This document shows, piece after piece, positions 11,861-23,620 of a stretch of 64,000 nucleotides of DNA. Location: NCBI GenBank assembly GCA_028023455.1, contig JAQFVV010012546.1:947501-1011500 (forward strand). The letters are read 5' to 3'. The notes beneath the pieces were generated by a model. The model was given only the letters and a program-made list of their open reading frames with translations, had not been told where the DNA came from and did no database searches. This DNA comes from Epiperipatus broadwayi. Taxonomy: Eukaryota; Onychophora; Udeonychophora; Euonychophora; Peripatidae. The first letter of the stretch is position 1; the number at the start of each line of letters is the position of its first letter. Both the position numbers and the translations under genes were made by a program.

Positions 11861-14800
11861 TATCCCAACTAGCTCAGTCAAAAGGATAATATAATATACT
11901 GTTACTTTATTTAGTGGTAAAAGAATTGACTGACAAAATATTAAATTTTAAACACAATTTATTTTAACTAAATATTTATTATTGTTTATTTTAAACTACT
12001 TTTATAAAATCTTAATTGAATTAGACAATGATTTATAATAACCTTAGGCACTCACATATTATAATAAGATATAAAGTAATAATACAATTCAGCATTAAAA
12101 TAATTACATACATTCAAAACACTCACATCAACTGTTCATTTTATGCCGCTATAGAGTTCATTCACTAACTGACTCTGGGAGGCTTCAAGATTAGCAATGG
12201 CTACATTAATATCAGAAATGGAATAGGAAAAGTTGTTCATTACCTATATGACATTGGATGTTGAATTCTTGCTGTTTGTTGCTTCATGTGCATTTTTCCA
12301 ACCAGTTGGATTTGAGGTTCCTGTGATTGCTATCCGTAATACTATTATTCAAGATAGCTAAATATCTCTGGTGGTTTTCAAGTTATTAGGCAATCATTAG
12401 TTTTATTGGGTAGGTTGATGATGTTCCATAAGACTAAGGCTAGGGTCTGAATGTATGTTTTTGATGATAGTTAACACTGCATTGTCATAAAAAACACTGA
12501 TTCTGAAGACTGATTGTAAAACTGATTGACTGACTGATTGAATCTAATTGTATCTATTTATATGATGATCTGTTGTCACTTTGTTAATTAGTTTTTATAT
12601 CTGCCAGCTATATCCATTGTTGAAATTCATCCACAGTTTTTGATTAGATTTTTTGATAAGATTTTAATCATATTTTCAGTTGGTAGCCATTGCTAATTCC
12701 TGTTGTTTGAGATTTTTACTAAATAGCCATTGCCAATTCTGTTTTTATATAACTTCTGAGTATTTGCAGTAGTTTTGAGAGTCATTTTTATTTTATACAC
12801 TTTCACTTGTTTTCTTTTTAATATTTAACCCTCACATTCTATTTTATTAATATGCACACACTTCACTATTCCTTTATATTTACATCTCATGATTAACACA
12901 TATATATTTACATTTCTTTAAATTACAGGAAAAGACTTTTTTAAATTAAATGAAAAAAGATATTTTAATTTTATGTAAAAGATTCATTTTTAAACTTCTA
13001 TAGTTAAATTCTCTCCCCCGAATTACTTTTAAATTAATTCGTAAAACTTTACAAATGACACAAGGTTTAATTTTTCCCTGGGCTAACAGTATTTTGTTTT
13101 TTTTTCTTTTTAAAAACTCTAAACTTTTACATTACACTTTCTTTTATTAAACTTTTAACTATTTCTTTAAACGAGATGTCTTATTTCAATCATTTACTGA
13201 AAGTGATTTTATTATTGATTATCAATTTTAAACTTTATGTTGTTTATGAAAATTTTTATTTTTAATAATTGCAAATGAACAATTTTACATGTAGTGCTCC
13301 ATTAGTGGTATAATACATTGCTTTCTTTTTTGCTTTTAGTTTGTATACTCATATGTATTCATAGGTAAATACTTCTTTTAAAAATAAATTAATTGAAAAA
13401 ATAATTTTAATGAAAATGTGTGATATCAAAAATGGCGATTTAATTGTATTTATATTAGACTTTGTCTATTTAAGTTTTTTTTGTCTTAGTGTCCTTATTA
13501 AATCTCAATAATGAATTTTAATTTTTTTTGTTGGATGCTTCATACAATTAGTGATGACTTCATGTTATTGTGCTTTAAAAACTTCTGTGCATCAGTGACA
13601 TTAAGCTCATTCATCAAAAAGGAAGTTTGAATTAGATTTGGCATAGGTAATTTTGATTAAGTAAACATGGGTTAAATTAGGCTTAAAAATTATAGTAACA
13701 ATTATTTGTCATTATATTGTCAATAATTCAAATCAATGATGAAATGTCTGAAATATTTTGGATTATTACTTTTAAATGCAGAAATGTGATTTAAAAACAA
13801 TTCAGAACATTGCTTTAGTGTATAAAAAAATAGCATTGAAAGTTTTTAAAAAATATGCTACAAAGGTATTTATAAGATTGTAATATCCTGGAGATTTAAA
13901 TTGTATCATTTAATTGTGACATCTTTTACACAATAGGATATACACTAAAGTTGCAACTTCATAAATGCCTGCCCAATTAAAGCTAATGGACAGTTTTATA
14001 CCAAATATTTGAAATTAACCAAGACATACTGTGTTGAATACATAAGTGATGTAATAGAATTCACAAGAACAGATACAATTATGGTTGGTAGATTTTATTC
14101 AAGTAGATATGCATATATGTTGCTATGGAAAAAATGTATGATTATTAAATATTAAAAATTAATGATGATATAGTAAAATAGTCACTCATTTATTTATTGA
14201 AAGATGAAAAAAGAACAAATAAATCTTAAAATCATTATATAATTTGCATTTATTTATAAAATTTAAACCAACAAGCCTTGTAAAAATATTTTTTTCTAAC
14301 TATTGTTTTGATAAAATATGGTTGAGACTTTTTCGTAACTAATTATCTTTCTTCTGGTGTATGGTCTTCCTTAATGAAAAGTTTTGGATCTGAATCCAAT
14401 AAGAAATCATGTTTTTGTTGTATATTTTTCATAATAATATGATCAGTTCTTTAATAAATTTTCATTGAAAGCTGCTATAATAATTTTTATCAAATCAATA
14501 TCAAATTTATCATTCATATAAGATAGTATATTTGTTGAGAAAGATGTGATGTTTGAGCAATGAAATTAAGTGGCTTCACTTTGAGCCAGAAAGATTTAAC
14601 ATTTGAGGATAACATCCTCTAATTATACTATTAGCAAAGTTCAATAATTTTTTTGTTGATTGTAATGCCTTTTTACAAAACATTACTCACAGTCATAAAC
14701 ATGTTTTTATTTTTTTAATATAAAATTATTTCAAAATTACTAAAAAATCACATATATTGTTTTGATGACATTTCTTTGCTTTGTTATGTATACACTCAAT

Positions 14801-14880
14801 ATTTTTTTATATATGAAATAAAATTAAAAATTATTGATGGGTTCAGCATCAGTTAGAGTGTGACATCTCACTCCATTCTT
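11861..14880. other. Intergenic spacer, no gene recognised
   Basis: Mostly AT-rich. About 12140-12480 is less AT-biased and could be an old repeat or non-coding unique sequence, but all frames are broken. CTGA-type short repeats lie near 12509-12540. Confidence 0.5.
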
Positions 14881-14884
14881 CCAA

Positions 14885-15115
14885 ATAGCCTTTGACAGAA
14901 TAGCTCAGTTGGTAGAGTGTTTGTCTTAAATTTGATATACAAGAATCTAAAGGTGTGAGTTCAACTTCTAAGCGAATAGGCCAGAAACACCTGAAGAAGA
15001 GTGGAGAATAACACTACTCGAAACATTGTGTAATTACTAACCTGTATTGTCTATTTGTGTGTTATTACTAACAAGTTGTTGTATTTGGAAAGTTTAAATA
15101 AAGTTTAAAATTTTC
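14885..15115 (+). mobile_element. Family E: tRNA-headed SINE with hammerhead-like segment
   Basis: The head is tRNA-like: box A TAGCTCAGTTGGTAGAG (14900-14916) and a box-B-like GTGTGAGTTCAACTTC (about 14953-14968). After CCAGAAACAC comes CTGAAGA (14991-14997), a stem GAGT...ACTC (14999-15019) and GAAAC (15020-15024). That is the order of a hammerhead core with U7-type and cleavage-site mutations. The body continues to about 15115. It is a single copy and TSDs were not identified. Confidence 0.55.
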
Positions 15116-15525
15116 TATACATTCAACATTCACTCATAAATGATGGAAATAGTCCAACATATCACATCTTAGTAGTGAAGAATAGAGTTTTTTTTTAATT
15201 TTTGAAATAAACACTCATCTAAACAACATAGGTTAACATGGATTCTTTATTTTTTAGCTATCAATATCTAAATACATATTTATTAATTAATGCTTTATGA
15301 TTGGGTAGGTATAGAATGCATTAATATTTTTTTGCCTTCGCACTTAAATGAAAAATTACACATAACACATTTAGTCATTTATTGATTAATCTGAATATTA
15401 TTTTTACATATGTTAATCACAAACTCTGTATTTTGAATAACTTAATAATAATGTGTCCCCCCCCTCCTGGGTTATCATTTGTAATTAAACATTGAAAACT
15501 ATCAAATGTAAACACAATTTATAAT

Positions 15526-15640
15526 ATCTTAAATGGATAAACAATTCTAACTTTATATATATCAGGAATAAAGGCTTATATAAAGTAGATCTTAAATGGA
15601 TAAACAATTCTAACTTTATATATATCAGGAATAAAGGCTT
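15526..15640. repeat. Tandem duplication, 63-bp period
   Basis: 15526-15577 (52 bp) recurs without difference at 15589-15640, with an 11-bp linker. A young duplication. Confidence 0.9.
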
Positions 15641-15799
15641 CATGTATTGAATGAAAAGAGTGCTTCCATAGAAGAATTCATTAAAAAATTCAAAAACTTT
15701 AACTAAAATTCAATTTTAAAAATTCTTTAAAATATGTGCATATTCACCTACACAAAATTGATCCAACAATCTGCCTATAATTAGTGTATATAAAGTATT

Positions 15800-16420
15800 T
15801 TGCTAATCATAAAAAAAAAAGAATTAAAAATTCAAACTCATTACTTTTTGCATGGAATTTGTTAACTTTCAATTTTTTTACCAACAGTTGAACTGTTTTT
15901 ATATAAGGCAAATGAGTTTTACCATCACATTATTCATTGATTATAAGAAGTTCAAACAATGCTAAAAGTTAAAACTTTAAAATGTTAAAAGCATTTGAAA
16001 GATAAAAATATCTTGATAATGTATTATCTATACATAAACTATTTATGATCTAATTAACAGATAAGAGAGTTTTATATTTTTCTCTAAACTATTTTTCCAA
16101 TCATAAAAAAAGAAGAATGAACAATTCAAACTCATTATTTTTTTTTTCATGTGTCAAAGCATCTGCTGGGAAGTGAACCCGGAACAACTGCTCATTACTT
16201 TTTGTATGGAATTTCTGTTAACTTTCAATCTTTTTAGCAACAGTTGAAAGCAAATAATGAGTTTGACCATCACAATATTCACATTATTTGTTAATTATAA
16301 GAATTAAAACATTGCTAAAATGTAATTAATAATTAAAACTTGGTATTTAGAAAATAAAAAAAATTGATAATGAATTCTCTATACTAAACTAGTCATGCTC
16401 TAACTTACAGATAAGAGGGT
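15800..16420. repeat. Diverged tandem duplication (about 300-bp unit)
   Basis: Copy 1 (about 15800-16080) and copy 2 (about 16098-16420) share blocks such as TGGAATTTGTTAACTTTCAA / TGGAATTTCTGTTAACTTTC, AAATGAGTTTTACCATCACA and ACAGATAAGAG. Copy 2 carries a SINE insertion absent from copy 1. Confidence 0.8.
16141..16190 (-). mobile_element. Truncated family S SINE inside the tandem duplication
   Basis: The minus strand reads the box-B region and 3' end of the SINE (AGTTGTTCCGGGTTCACTTC ... TTTGACACATG, then A's). The 5' tRNA half is missing. The flanking repeat ctcattattt/ctcattactt (16131-16140, 16191-16200) is the TSD and also matches the uninterrupted site in copy 1 of the duplication. 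Confidence 0.8.
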
Positions 16421-16784
16421 TAATCTGGATGTATGTAATATGTATATATTAGCTATTAAAAATTGTTATGTGAAGTAAAATAAAAACATTATTGAAAAAA
16501 GATTATGTAGTATGCTTCCGTTCCTAAAAAAAGTCCCACATTGTCATTGATATATGTATATTTGGATATGCATCCAAAATTTTGCTTTATAGGAACAGTG
16601 TTTAAAACTTAAATTGTGTACTTTTTAATAAATGACTTTAATTGATTTTTAAAAATTACTATTGTTTTTTTTTTTAATTTTAATATCTATAAATGTTTGC
16701 TTGCTCATAATATAAGAGATTGTATTTTTACTTTTATTTTTTTATTGCTGGAATTATAATAAAAAAAATTACAAATAGTTGTTA

Positions 16785-16878
16785 GGCATTGGTGGTCAAG
16801 AGGTCAGCGACAGCTGCTTTACAAGCAGTTGTTCCAGAATAGCAGGTTCGCTTCCCGGCTGATGCTATGACACATGAG
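16785..16878 (+). mobile_element. Family S SINE with long TSD
   Basis: Complete tRNA-like body from GGCATTGG to CTGATGC, with acceptor-stem halves able to pair (GCATTGG/CTGATGC-type). Box A is TGGTCAAGAGG and box B is AGGTTCGCTTCCC. The tail CTATGACACATGAG leads into A's. The flanks 16761-16784 and 16879-16901 are nearly identical, so the TSD is about 22 bp. The anticodon arm loop is degenerate. Confidence 0.9.
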
Positions 16879-16901
16879 AAAAAAATTACAAATAGTTATT
16901 A

Positions 16902-17883
16902 ATAATAAATAAAATATGATGTGATCATTAAAAATGACTTTTCAAAAATCTTGTTTTATTGTACTTTTTCTTTTACTTTAAAGCATTCTTGAAATTAGAA
17001 GCATGGTTATTTTATGCTTGTTGTTTATCCAATTTGTGGCCATGTTTTTAAAACATCGTCATTTTAACTAGTTATAATAAGCATTAATCAACAATTTGCC
17101 TCCATGTACAGTTTTTATTTCTTATGAACATTCTTTGCAAAAGTACCCTTCACACATATATTTTAAAATATGAAAATAAGTCCATTTTTTAAGGACACAC
17201 CATTTTTGCTACTGAAACTTGCCAACGAATCTATCATAAGCATCTGTTATATATATTGCGATCCAGGAGTTACGGAAATTCTCGTATATCATTTACTGAT
17301 ATATATATAGGCAGTTAAAGTTCCTCTACTTTTACATGTTAACTGTTTATTAATTTGCGTTTTTCAAAATTAATACATCTTGCTATAAAGATAATCGCAA
17401 ACAAATTGAAGCAAGTTTGTGGTACTTCAAATTATTTGAATTACTGTTGAATTCGAGATATTTTTTTTATAATGCACACTATGTTATGTCATTAGCATGC
17501 AATTTTATTTTATTTGTGTGTTCTTTTTTTAGAAAAAGGCTGGAGCTATTTATCTTACCATTTAAGTATTAGAGAACATCATCTGAATTTAAAAGTCAGG
17601 TTTTCTAATGAAAATTGAGTTTGTTGATTTAAATACCGTTGTATAATTTATATACACACATCAATATAATTATAACTATTATTTTAAATATATATATATA
17701 TAATTGTGAATAGAAACTATATGGATATTATTAGTATTTTTGTAAAGTAAGTTGTCATTAAGTGAATTATGAGACTCTTTTTTTTGATCGCATTAAATTT
17801 TGTTGCAAGAATTTGGGTGTGGCTAGATTGCAAAATCCAATAACTTAGATTACCAAGAAGGAATAGAAATGACACCTCATTTA
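16902..17883. other. AT-rich spacer
   Basis: No coding or repeat signal recognised. There is a TA run near 17688-17703. Confidence 0.5.
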
Positions 17884-18890
17884 ATCTAAACCACATTTAT
17901 TTGAATTAGAAGTTAATGTCATTAAGAAATGATAAATGAGCTAGAAGAAACTGGGACCATCAAAATATAAAAAAAATATGATTTGTTTGACAATTTGTAA
18001 ACAATAATAAAATAGCTGATTTTTCGATTTTTCAATATATACACACATGGTTGCTCTACCTGCTGTGTATATTGATCTCTGTATATATGTATCTGTTTAT
18101 ATATAAGATTGCTTATCATAGGATAATACTTATCATTTGGAGAATGAAAAAAAAACTCTTTTTAGTATGGCATGAGACAGCTATTCTTACATCGTCTTTG
18201 AGTGCTCAATAACGTTCAGCTTTCCATCCAGGTGTTAACCAATAGTTGCTACCTTAATTATTTATCACATTATTTTTATTTGAATTAGCAGTTAATGTTA
18301 TTAAGAAATGATAAATGAGTTAAAAGAAACTGGGACCAATAAAATAAAATTATGATTTGTTAGACAATTTGTAAACAATAATAAAATAACTGGATTTTCA
18401 ATATACACACACATGGTTGCTCTATCTATTAAAACGTATATTGATTTCTGTATATATGTATGTATCTGTATATATATATGATAATGCATATATGTATCAT
18501 AAGAGATGATATTTGAAGTATCAGGCACTCTTAAACCTGGAGCCTAATTATAAATATAGGGGATTTGAACTCAGACTTTCAAGCCACTTCGTTATCCACA
18601 CTATTTCATACTACTGATACACTTGACCACACACATGCAGGAAAAATAAATAATCACCATGTGTGTGGTCGTGTGTATCAGTACTATGAGGTAGTGTGGA
18701 TAGTAAAGTGGCTTAAAAGTCTGAGTACAAATCCCCTATATCATAAGATAATAATTTTCATTCGGAGAATTAAAAAACTCGTTTTAGTTTGGCATGAGAC
18801 ATCTATTCTTACGTCGTCTTTAAGTGTTAACCGCCTTAATTATTTATTACATTATTTATATTTGAATCATAAAATGTAATTAAGAAATTG
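17884..18890. repeat. Tandem duplication, 379-bp period, with an insertion in the second copy
   Basis: TGAATTAG at 17902 recurs at 18281. The units share ATGATTTGTTTGACAATTTG, CACATGGTTGCTCTA and GGCATGAGACAGCTATTCTT. The second unit is split by the family A element at 18505-18738 and resumes at about 18749. A short third start appears near 18855. Confidence 0.85.
18505..18738. mobile_element. Family A palindromic copy A2 with 10-bp TSD
   Basis: The 10-mer tatcataaga flanks it at 18495-18504 and 18739-18748. The interior is a hairpin of two inverted tRNA-like ends: the minus strand carries box-B-like GTCTGAGTTCAAATCCCC (about 18555-18580), mirrored on the plus strand near 18718-18738. The loop near 18641-18661 keeps AATAAATAATCAC, the segment that follows the hammerhead in other copies; the hammerhead itself is deleted. 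Confidence 0.8.
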
Positions 18891-19131
18891 CTTTTTACAT
18901 TTCTATATTAATCTGTTTACTGTCCACATTTTTGAAATTAATTAAATAATCTGCAAAAAATTTATAGCATAAATAGAATATACTTTAAATACTTTTTTAG
19001 CATAATAAATGATATTTAAGATAGTTACATTTAGTTTTTTAAATTCTCGATTTAAATGAATAAAAAAATCATCACTTTTTAAAAACACTCTGATTGTTTT
19101 ACATTTTAAAATATGATTCTTAATTTTGTTT

Positions 19132-19245
19132 TTTTGTTTTTTCATGTGTCATAGCACCGGCCGGGACGCGAACCCACAACCGTCTGCAACCAACTTCTTG
19201 CTTGCAAGGCTGCCGCGATGACCTCTCGGCTAATAGCGCTTGACA
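19132..19245 (-). mobile_element. Family S SINE, subfamily 2
   Basis: On the minus strand: GCGCTATTAGCCGAGAGGTC head, box B GTGGGTTCGCGTCCCGGCC, end GGTGCTATGACACATG, then A-rich tail. TSD attcttaattttgttt at 19116-19131 and 19246-19261, a perfect 16-mer. The 5' third differs from the GCATTGGTGGTC subfamily. Confidence 0.9.
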
Positions 19246-19261
19246 ATTCTTAATTTTGTTT

Positions 19262-20526
19262 ATGACTAATTCTAACATGGATAGCTTATCTTGCTATTCT
19301 TAACAAAAAGGCAAAATGATAGCACATAATTTCTAAAACCTTCAACCTCTGACAGTGGATAAGTTAGTAAATATTATATTTTTATTTGCTGTTCTTCATG
19401 AAATATTACTATATGCTTTTTTTAAATGTTTTTATTTATATGTCACGTGCACACGATCTATAAAAGCAAGTTACAGTAAATTTTTGCGTAAAATAATTTT
19501 GTCACAACTGTAACATAATTTCAATTTTCTATTAATAATTAATAAGTTACATTATATGTTTATATAAAATATTGCATTACCAGGTGTTTTTTTTTTCAAG
19601 ATTTGCAACAATTAAATTATAAACAAATTAAGATCTTATGATATAAATATAACTCATATACTACAAATTTCATAACTGGATTCCAAAGATATTTGAGAAA
19701 AACTTGAATTTTGGAAATCAGATCTTAGGATGTTTTTTTTCCAAATAGTAGGCTAAGAGTCAACTTACTAAATCATCAAATATTAGTTGACCAATAATAC
19801 TTTTACATATTCTTAACTGAAAAACAGATAAAATTAATGGGAAAATGCTTATGTTTTCATCACTTGCCAAGCAGAAAATTTATTAATATGTTTTCTTTTA
19901 TTATCATTTTATTGGTTAGAAAGAGCCATTGTAGTTCTAAAGTGGGCTATTTAAAATGATTTAAGGAATTAAGTAAAAAAACCTTAAATTAGACTAATGA
20001 GATCAAAAAATGGGGCATATTTTTTTTCTTAAAATTTAAAATTAATTAGCTGGATAATGCAGTGAATTATAAAATGAATGTTAAACTATTTAGTATTAGA
20101 GGTGTGTTTATATAGATTCTTAAGTTCTACAAATGCATTAATATACCAATTTTGTGGTATTCTTATATCTAAATAATTTGCATATGTAAATTTGAAGTCT
20201 TATATGCTAATTCTCTGTGAAATTTTAATGCAACTTGCAGTGGTAGAGTTTCAGATTTTGCAAAGTAAGGTCCTAAAATTAATTCCAATGCTAGAGTTAC
20301 TCAAATGTATTTAATGGTAAAAATTATTTTAATAAGAATCGTATATTTAGTTACGAGAAGCATTTTAAATCAGATAATATGTATAAGAAGAGAAAATTTA
20401 GAAATGATAAAAGATGGAAGTCATTGCCATTTTGCTATAAGCAGTGGAATACAGTAATATATGTAAGAAATTTAATTCTGGCTTTAGGAAATAAATGAGT
20501 ATAAAAAAATTAATTGATAATATAAC
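19262..20526. other. AT-rich spacer
   Basis: Nothing recognised beyond homopolymer tracts. Confidence 0.5.
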
Positions 20527-20538
20527 ATGTAAATTTGA

Positions 20539-20800
20539 CATCACATGATCACCATCTCATGCTAGCACATAATTGTTAGTAAACAGGCAAAAACTCTCCA
20601 TATAGTTGTGCCACATTGTGCTAACCAGAGTAATCAATGGATGCCAGAAGGCTTGTGCATAACCACAAGCCAGAAACTAGTCTGGGGATATTGAATGAGT
20701 AGGCACTAGATAGGGATTTTATGCACAAGCCTTCTGGCATCCATTGATTACTCTGGTTAGCACAAGGTGGCACTACTATATGGAGAGTTTTTGCCTGTTT
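20539..20800 (+). mobile_element. Family B copy B2, palindromic, perfect 12-bp TSD
   Basis: TSD atgtaaatttga at 20527-20538 and 20801-20812. The right half (20663-20800) is the family B hammerhead 3' half (GCCAGAAACTAGTCTGGGG) plus the conserved 3' domain. The left half (20584-20663) is the reverse complement of that 3' domain, giving a hairpin of about 75-bp arms. The CTGATGA core has been lost where the inverted arm joins. Confidence 0.85.
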
Positions 20801-20812
20801 ATGTAAATTTGA

Positions 20813-22130
20813 AAAGATGGTTGTTGAAAAGATAGATTGAGCAAATGTTATATATATATTGGGTGTACACCATGAGCATATATACTGTGGTGAAATGAAA
20901 GTTAATTTAAATCTGAAAATGACATAAAATTTTCTTATGCATAGAAAATCTAAAAACAGTTCTACAAATCTATTGGTATTCCATAATCACGAAAAAATAA
21001 AGTATTAAAATAATTTATGCAGAATGAACCAATAGAAGGAGAAAATTTTAAAAATACTTTTATAATGTGAGGTAATCATAAAATCAACCAGAGATCTAAT
21101 AGTTTTTAATAAAAGTTATGCTTTATTTTTAAAGAAATTTAATAAACAAATATGCAGAATGTATAGAGCAAATCTTTAATGACATTAATTAGGCATGATT
21201 TATAATAAAGATAAACACATGTAGATACTCACTCAATTTTCTTCAACTACTTCACAACTGGCCATGTCTTCAAGTCATCTGCATGGAGTGCAAGATGAGA
21301 AACACAAAATCAAAGAAGAATAGCACATTTCAAGGGACAAACATGTCATTAACAAAATGGGAGATCTGCACCCTACGTTCCAAAAAATGACTTATCTAAC
21401 CTATATAATGTTAAATGCAAGCATTATGTAAATTAGCATGCACACAGTATATATATATATGTGTGTGTGTATCCACATTCCCATCACAATTACTTCTATG
21501 TGTATAAGTTTTCTATGTTGAAAGCATGTTAAGCACATCATGCTTAATTAATATTACTAAAGCTTTGTTCTATACATCCTGTGAGTTTTCTGTATGTAAA
21601 TATTGGAGTGTTTAAAAGTATTGGATTAAATCTGAAGTACTATAGTCTGTTGACCATGAATGGTAAACTAATGTGTTGAACATGTATTAAGAATGTTGAG
21701 ATTAAATGGTAAATTGCATATTTTACTATAGTGTTTAATGTCTATGTGTGAAGGTTTTGTTTTGTGATTTATTAATGTTATAATTAAGAAGAGATTTTTA
21801 GATTGAAAAGTTATATCATCTATAAAATGTGGTAAAGAGAAGAGTTTGAAACTGTAGAAAAATGGATTTAGGAGACAATTCAAAAAGTAAGATGTAAAAT
21901 AAGATTAGCAATGCTGACTGTCCAAAAAAGACTATTTATTGAAATAATTATGAAATCAAAGAAGAATCAAATTATAAAAAAAATCATATTGAACAATGAA
22001 TGAGTACTAGGAAATTATGAAAATAATACTCAAAAAAACAATTACTAGAATGGTGATTTTAAAAAGTAGTCTAGCTATGAATAGAGGAATGCTTTTTGAG
22101 TCAGTTTAGTTTAGCATTTATTATTTAGAA
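20813..22130. other. AT-rich spacer
   Basis: A TA/TG microsatellite lies near 21450-21470. No gene recognised. Confidence 0.5.
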
Positions 22131-22139
22131 TAGCCCTTC

Positions 22140-22205
22140 ATGTTTGGGTGCAGTTGTTAGAGGGTCTTACTTGAGATCAAGAAGGTTGATACTCAAAATT
22201 CTCAT
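22140..22205 (+). repeat. Possible tRNA-like relic
   Basis: GGGTGCAGTTGTTAGAGGG resembles a box A arm, and a weak box-B-like GGTTGATACTC follows 30-40 nt later. The acceptor stem is not visible. It could be a decayed SINE head or chance. Confidence 0.25.
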
Positions 22206-22396
22206 GAATTCCCCAACAATAAATCCATATGCCTTTTTCTTTATGTAGAGAAGCATTATGAACTTTTATGGTGATGTTATATCATTAAGCTATATAAGTA
22301 TAGTTGATTAAATATAAAGATTACTTAAAGTTCAATATTTCTAATAAATCAATGTAAAATTTTTTGACTTTTATCATGCTAATTAAAATCACCAAA

Positions 22397-22701
22397 ACAT
22401 GATAACCATTACCTGGGCCTGCACAAGCTGTTATTAGTAGTAGCAAAGGTAGCTACTGGAGGACTGTGTTAGATCCTTAGATCTAGGTGCAGTCCCTCTG
22501 ATCCAAAGCTTCTTTCTGATGAAATACACAAGCTAGAAACTATTCTGACTACATTGGATGAGTAGGCACTAGATGGATATTTTATTCACAAACCTTTCTG
22601 TATCCATTAATTACTAAGGCTTGTGCTAGGTGGCACTATTGTATGGAGAGTTTGCTACAGCTAATAATAGTTTGTTCAAGCATAAAAAATGGTAATCATG
22701 T
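22397..22701 (+). mobile_element. Family B copy B3, long form with terminal inverted repeats
   Basis: The termini are inverted (ACATGATAACCATT at the start, AATGGTAATCATGT at the end), and CAAGCTGTTATTAG is mirrored by CTAATAATAGTTTG. The centre holds a hammerhead-like motif (22501-22559), and the usual 3' domain follows (GTATCCATTAATTACTAAGG, GGTGGCACTA). It is about 305 bp, longer than B1. Confidence 0.7.
22501..22559 (+). ncRNA. Hammerhead ribozyme-like motif (family B, copy B3)
   Basis: CTGATGA at 22516-22522, GAAAC at 22536-22540, cleavage-site equivalent TATTC ending 22545. The outer stem I ATCCAA (22501-22506) / TTGGAT (22554-22559) is conserved. Stem II has decayed (AATACACAAGCT) and the stem III palindrome is mutated (ACTATT). 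The conserved outer stem independently supports the fold proposed for B1. Confidence 0.55.
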
Positions 22702-22892
22702 AATGTTTTTGTACCATTCTTGCCTTTGTGATGATGGTGACTATGTTTTTTGATAAACCAAGGGTATCATAATGCATAGATGCTGAACTAGATTCAGATC
22801 TATATATCTATACAGTTGAAGAACTTGGATTGAAAACATTAATGTATTTTCATCTTGAGCTCCAGCTTTACAATTAACTTAATATATAAAAG

Positions 22893-23120
22893 GAAGTTGC
22901 TGGAAGGTTGCATTAGATTCTTAGATTTAGTTGCATTCCTCTCAAAGCAAAAGCTCCTCAATGATAAAGCCACACATTAGAAACTAGTTTAGAGATATTG
23001 GATGAGTAGGCAATAGATGGTTGATTTTCTGCACAAATCTTCCTGCATCCATTGATTACTAAGGCTTGTACACCGGGTGTCACTAAATGTATGGTGTGTC
23101 CTACTGCTAATGATCATGTT
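22893..23120 (+). mobile_element. Family B copy B4, degenerate
   Basis: It shares TTAGATTCTTAGATTTAGTT, a damaged core AATGATA (about 22960), GAAACTAGTT (22980-22989), AGATATTGGATGAGTAGGC, GCATCCATTGATTACTAAGG and the end TGCTAATGATCATGTT. The hammerhead core is damaged at the first position and the cleavage base. Confidence 0.7.
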
Positions 23121-23270
23121 AATTAGTTTGTTAAATTCCTAAAATTATAAACTTTTTTCTATTAGCATGTTATTTGCTTTCGATTGGAAATATATTGAGT
23201 TCATTACCAGATAGATGACAGCTAAAGCAAACTGAAAACAGAATATTATGATTAAGCATTACTATTAGAT

Positions 23271-23424
23271 CATCATTAGTCGATCATAGTACAATCATTT
23301 TCACCTTCTTAACACAATTTCCTGTGTATCTCAGTTTTAAAGCTACATCATTAGTCGATCATAGTACAATCATTTTCACCTTCTTAACACAATTTCCTGT
23401 GTATCTCAGTTTTAAAGCTACATC
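23271..23424. repeat. Perfect tandem duplication, 75-bp period
   Basis: The block starting catcattagtcgatcatag at 23271 repeats without visible change at 23346, giving about two copies. The perfect identity implies a recent event. Confidence 0.95.
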
Positions 23425-23620
23425 ATAAACTTTGTTTTAAGCAATAATTTTATTAATGCTGCTGTTCAATTTAAATTTAATTATTCAACATATCGCAGCA
23501 GAAAAGAGGCAATTAATTGGATTGTTTCAGCCAGGGGTTGTGTTTTATATATATAATAATTGGTTAATCTTCTAATTTTTCTTACTTAAAAAGTAAAAAA
23601 TAAATAATACTTGTGTATAT

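Noticed and set aside
18565-18879. 104-codon open frame
   Set aside because: Runs through the family A hairpin and its flank; incidental.
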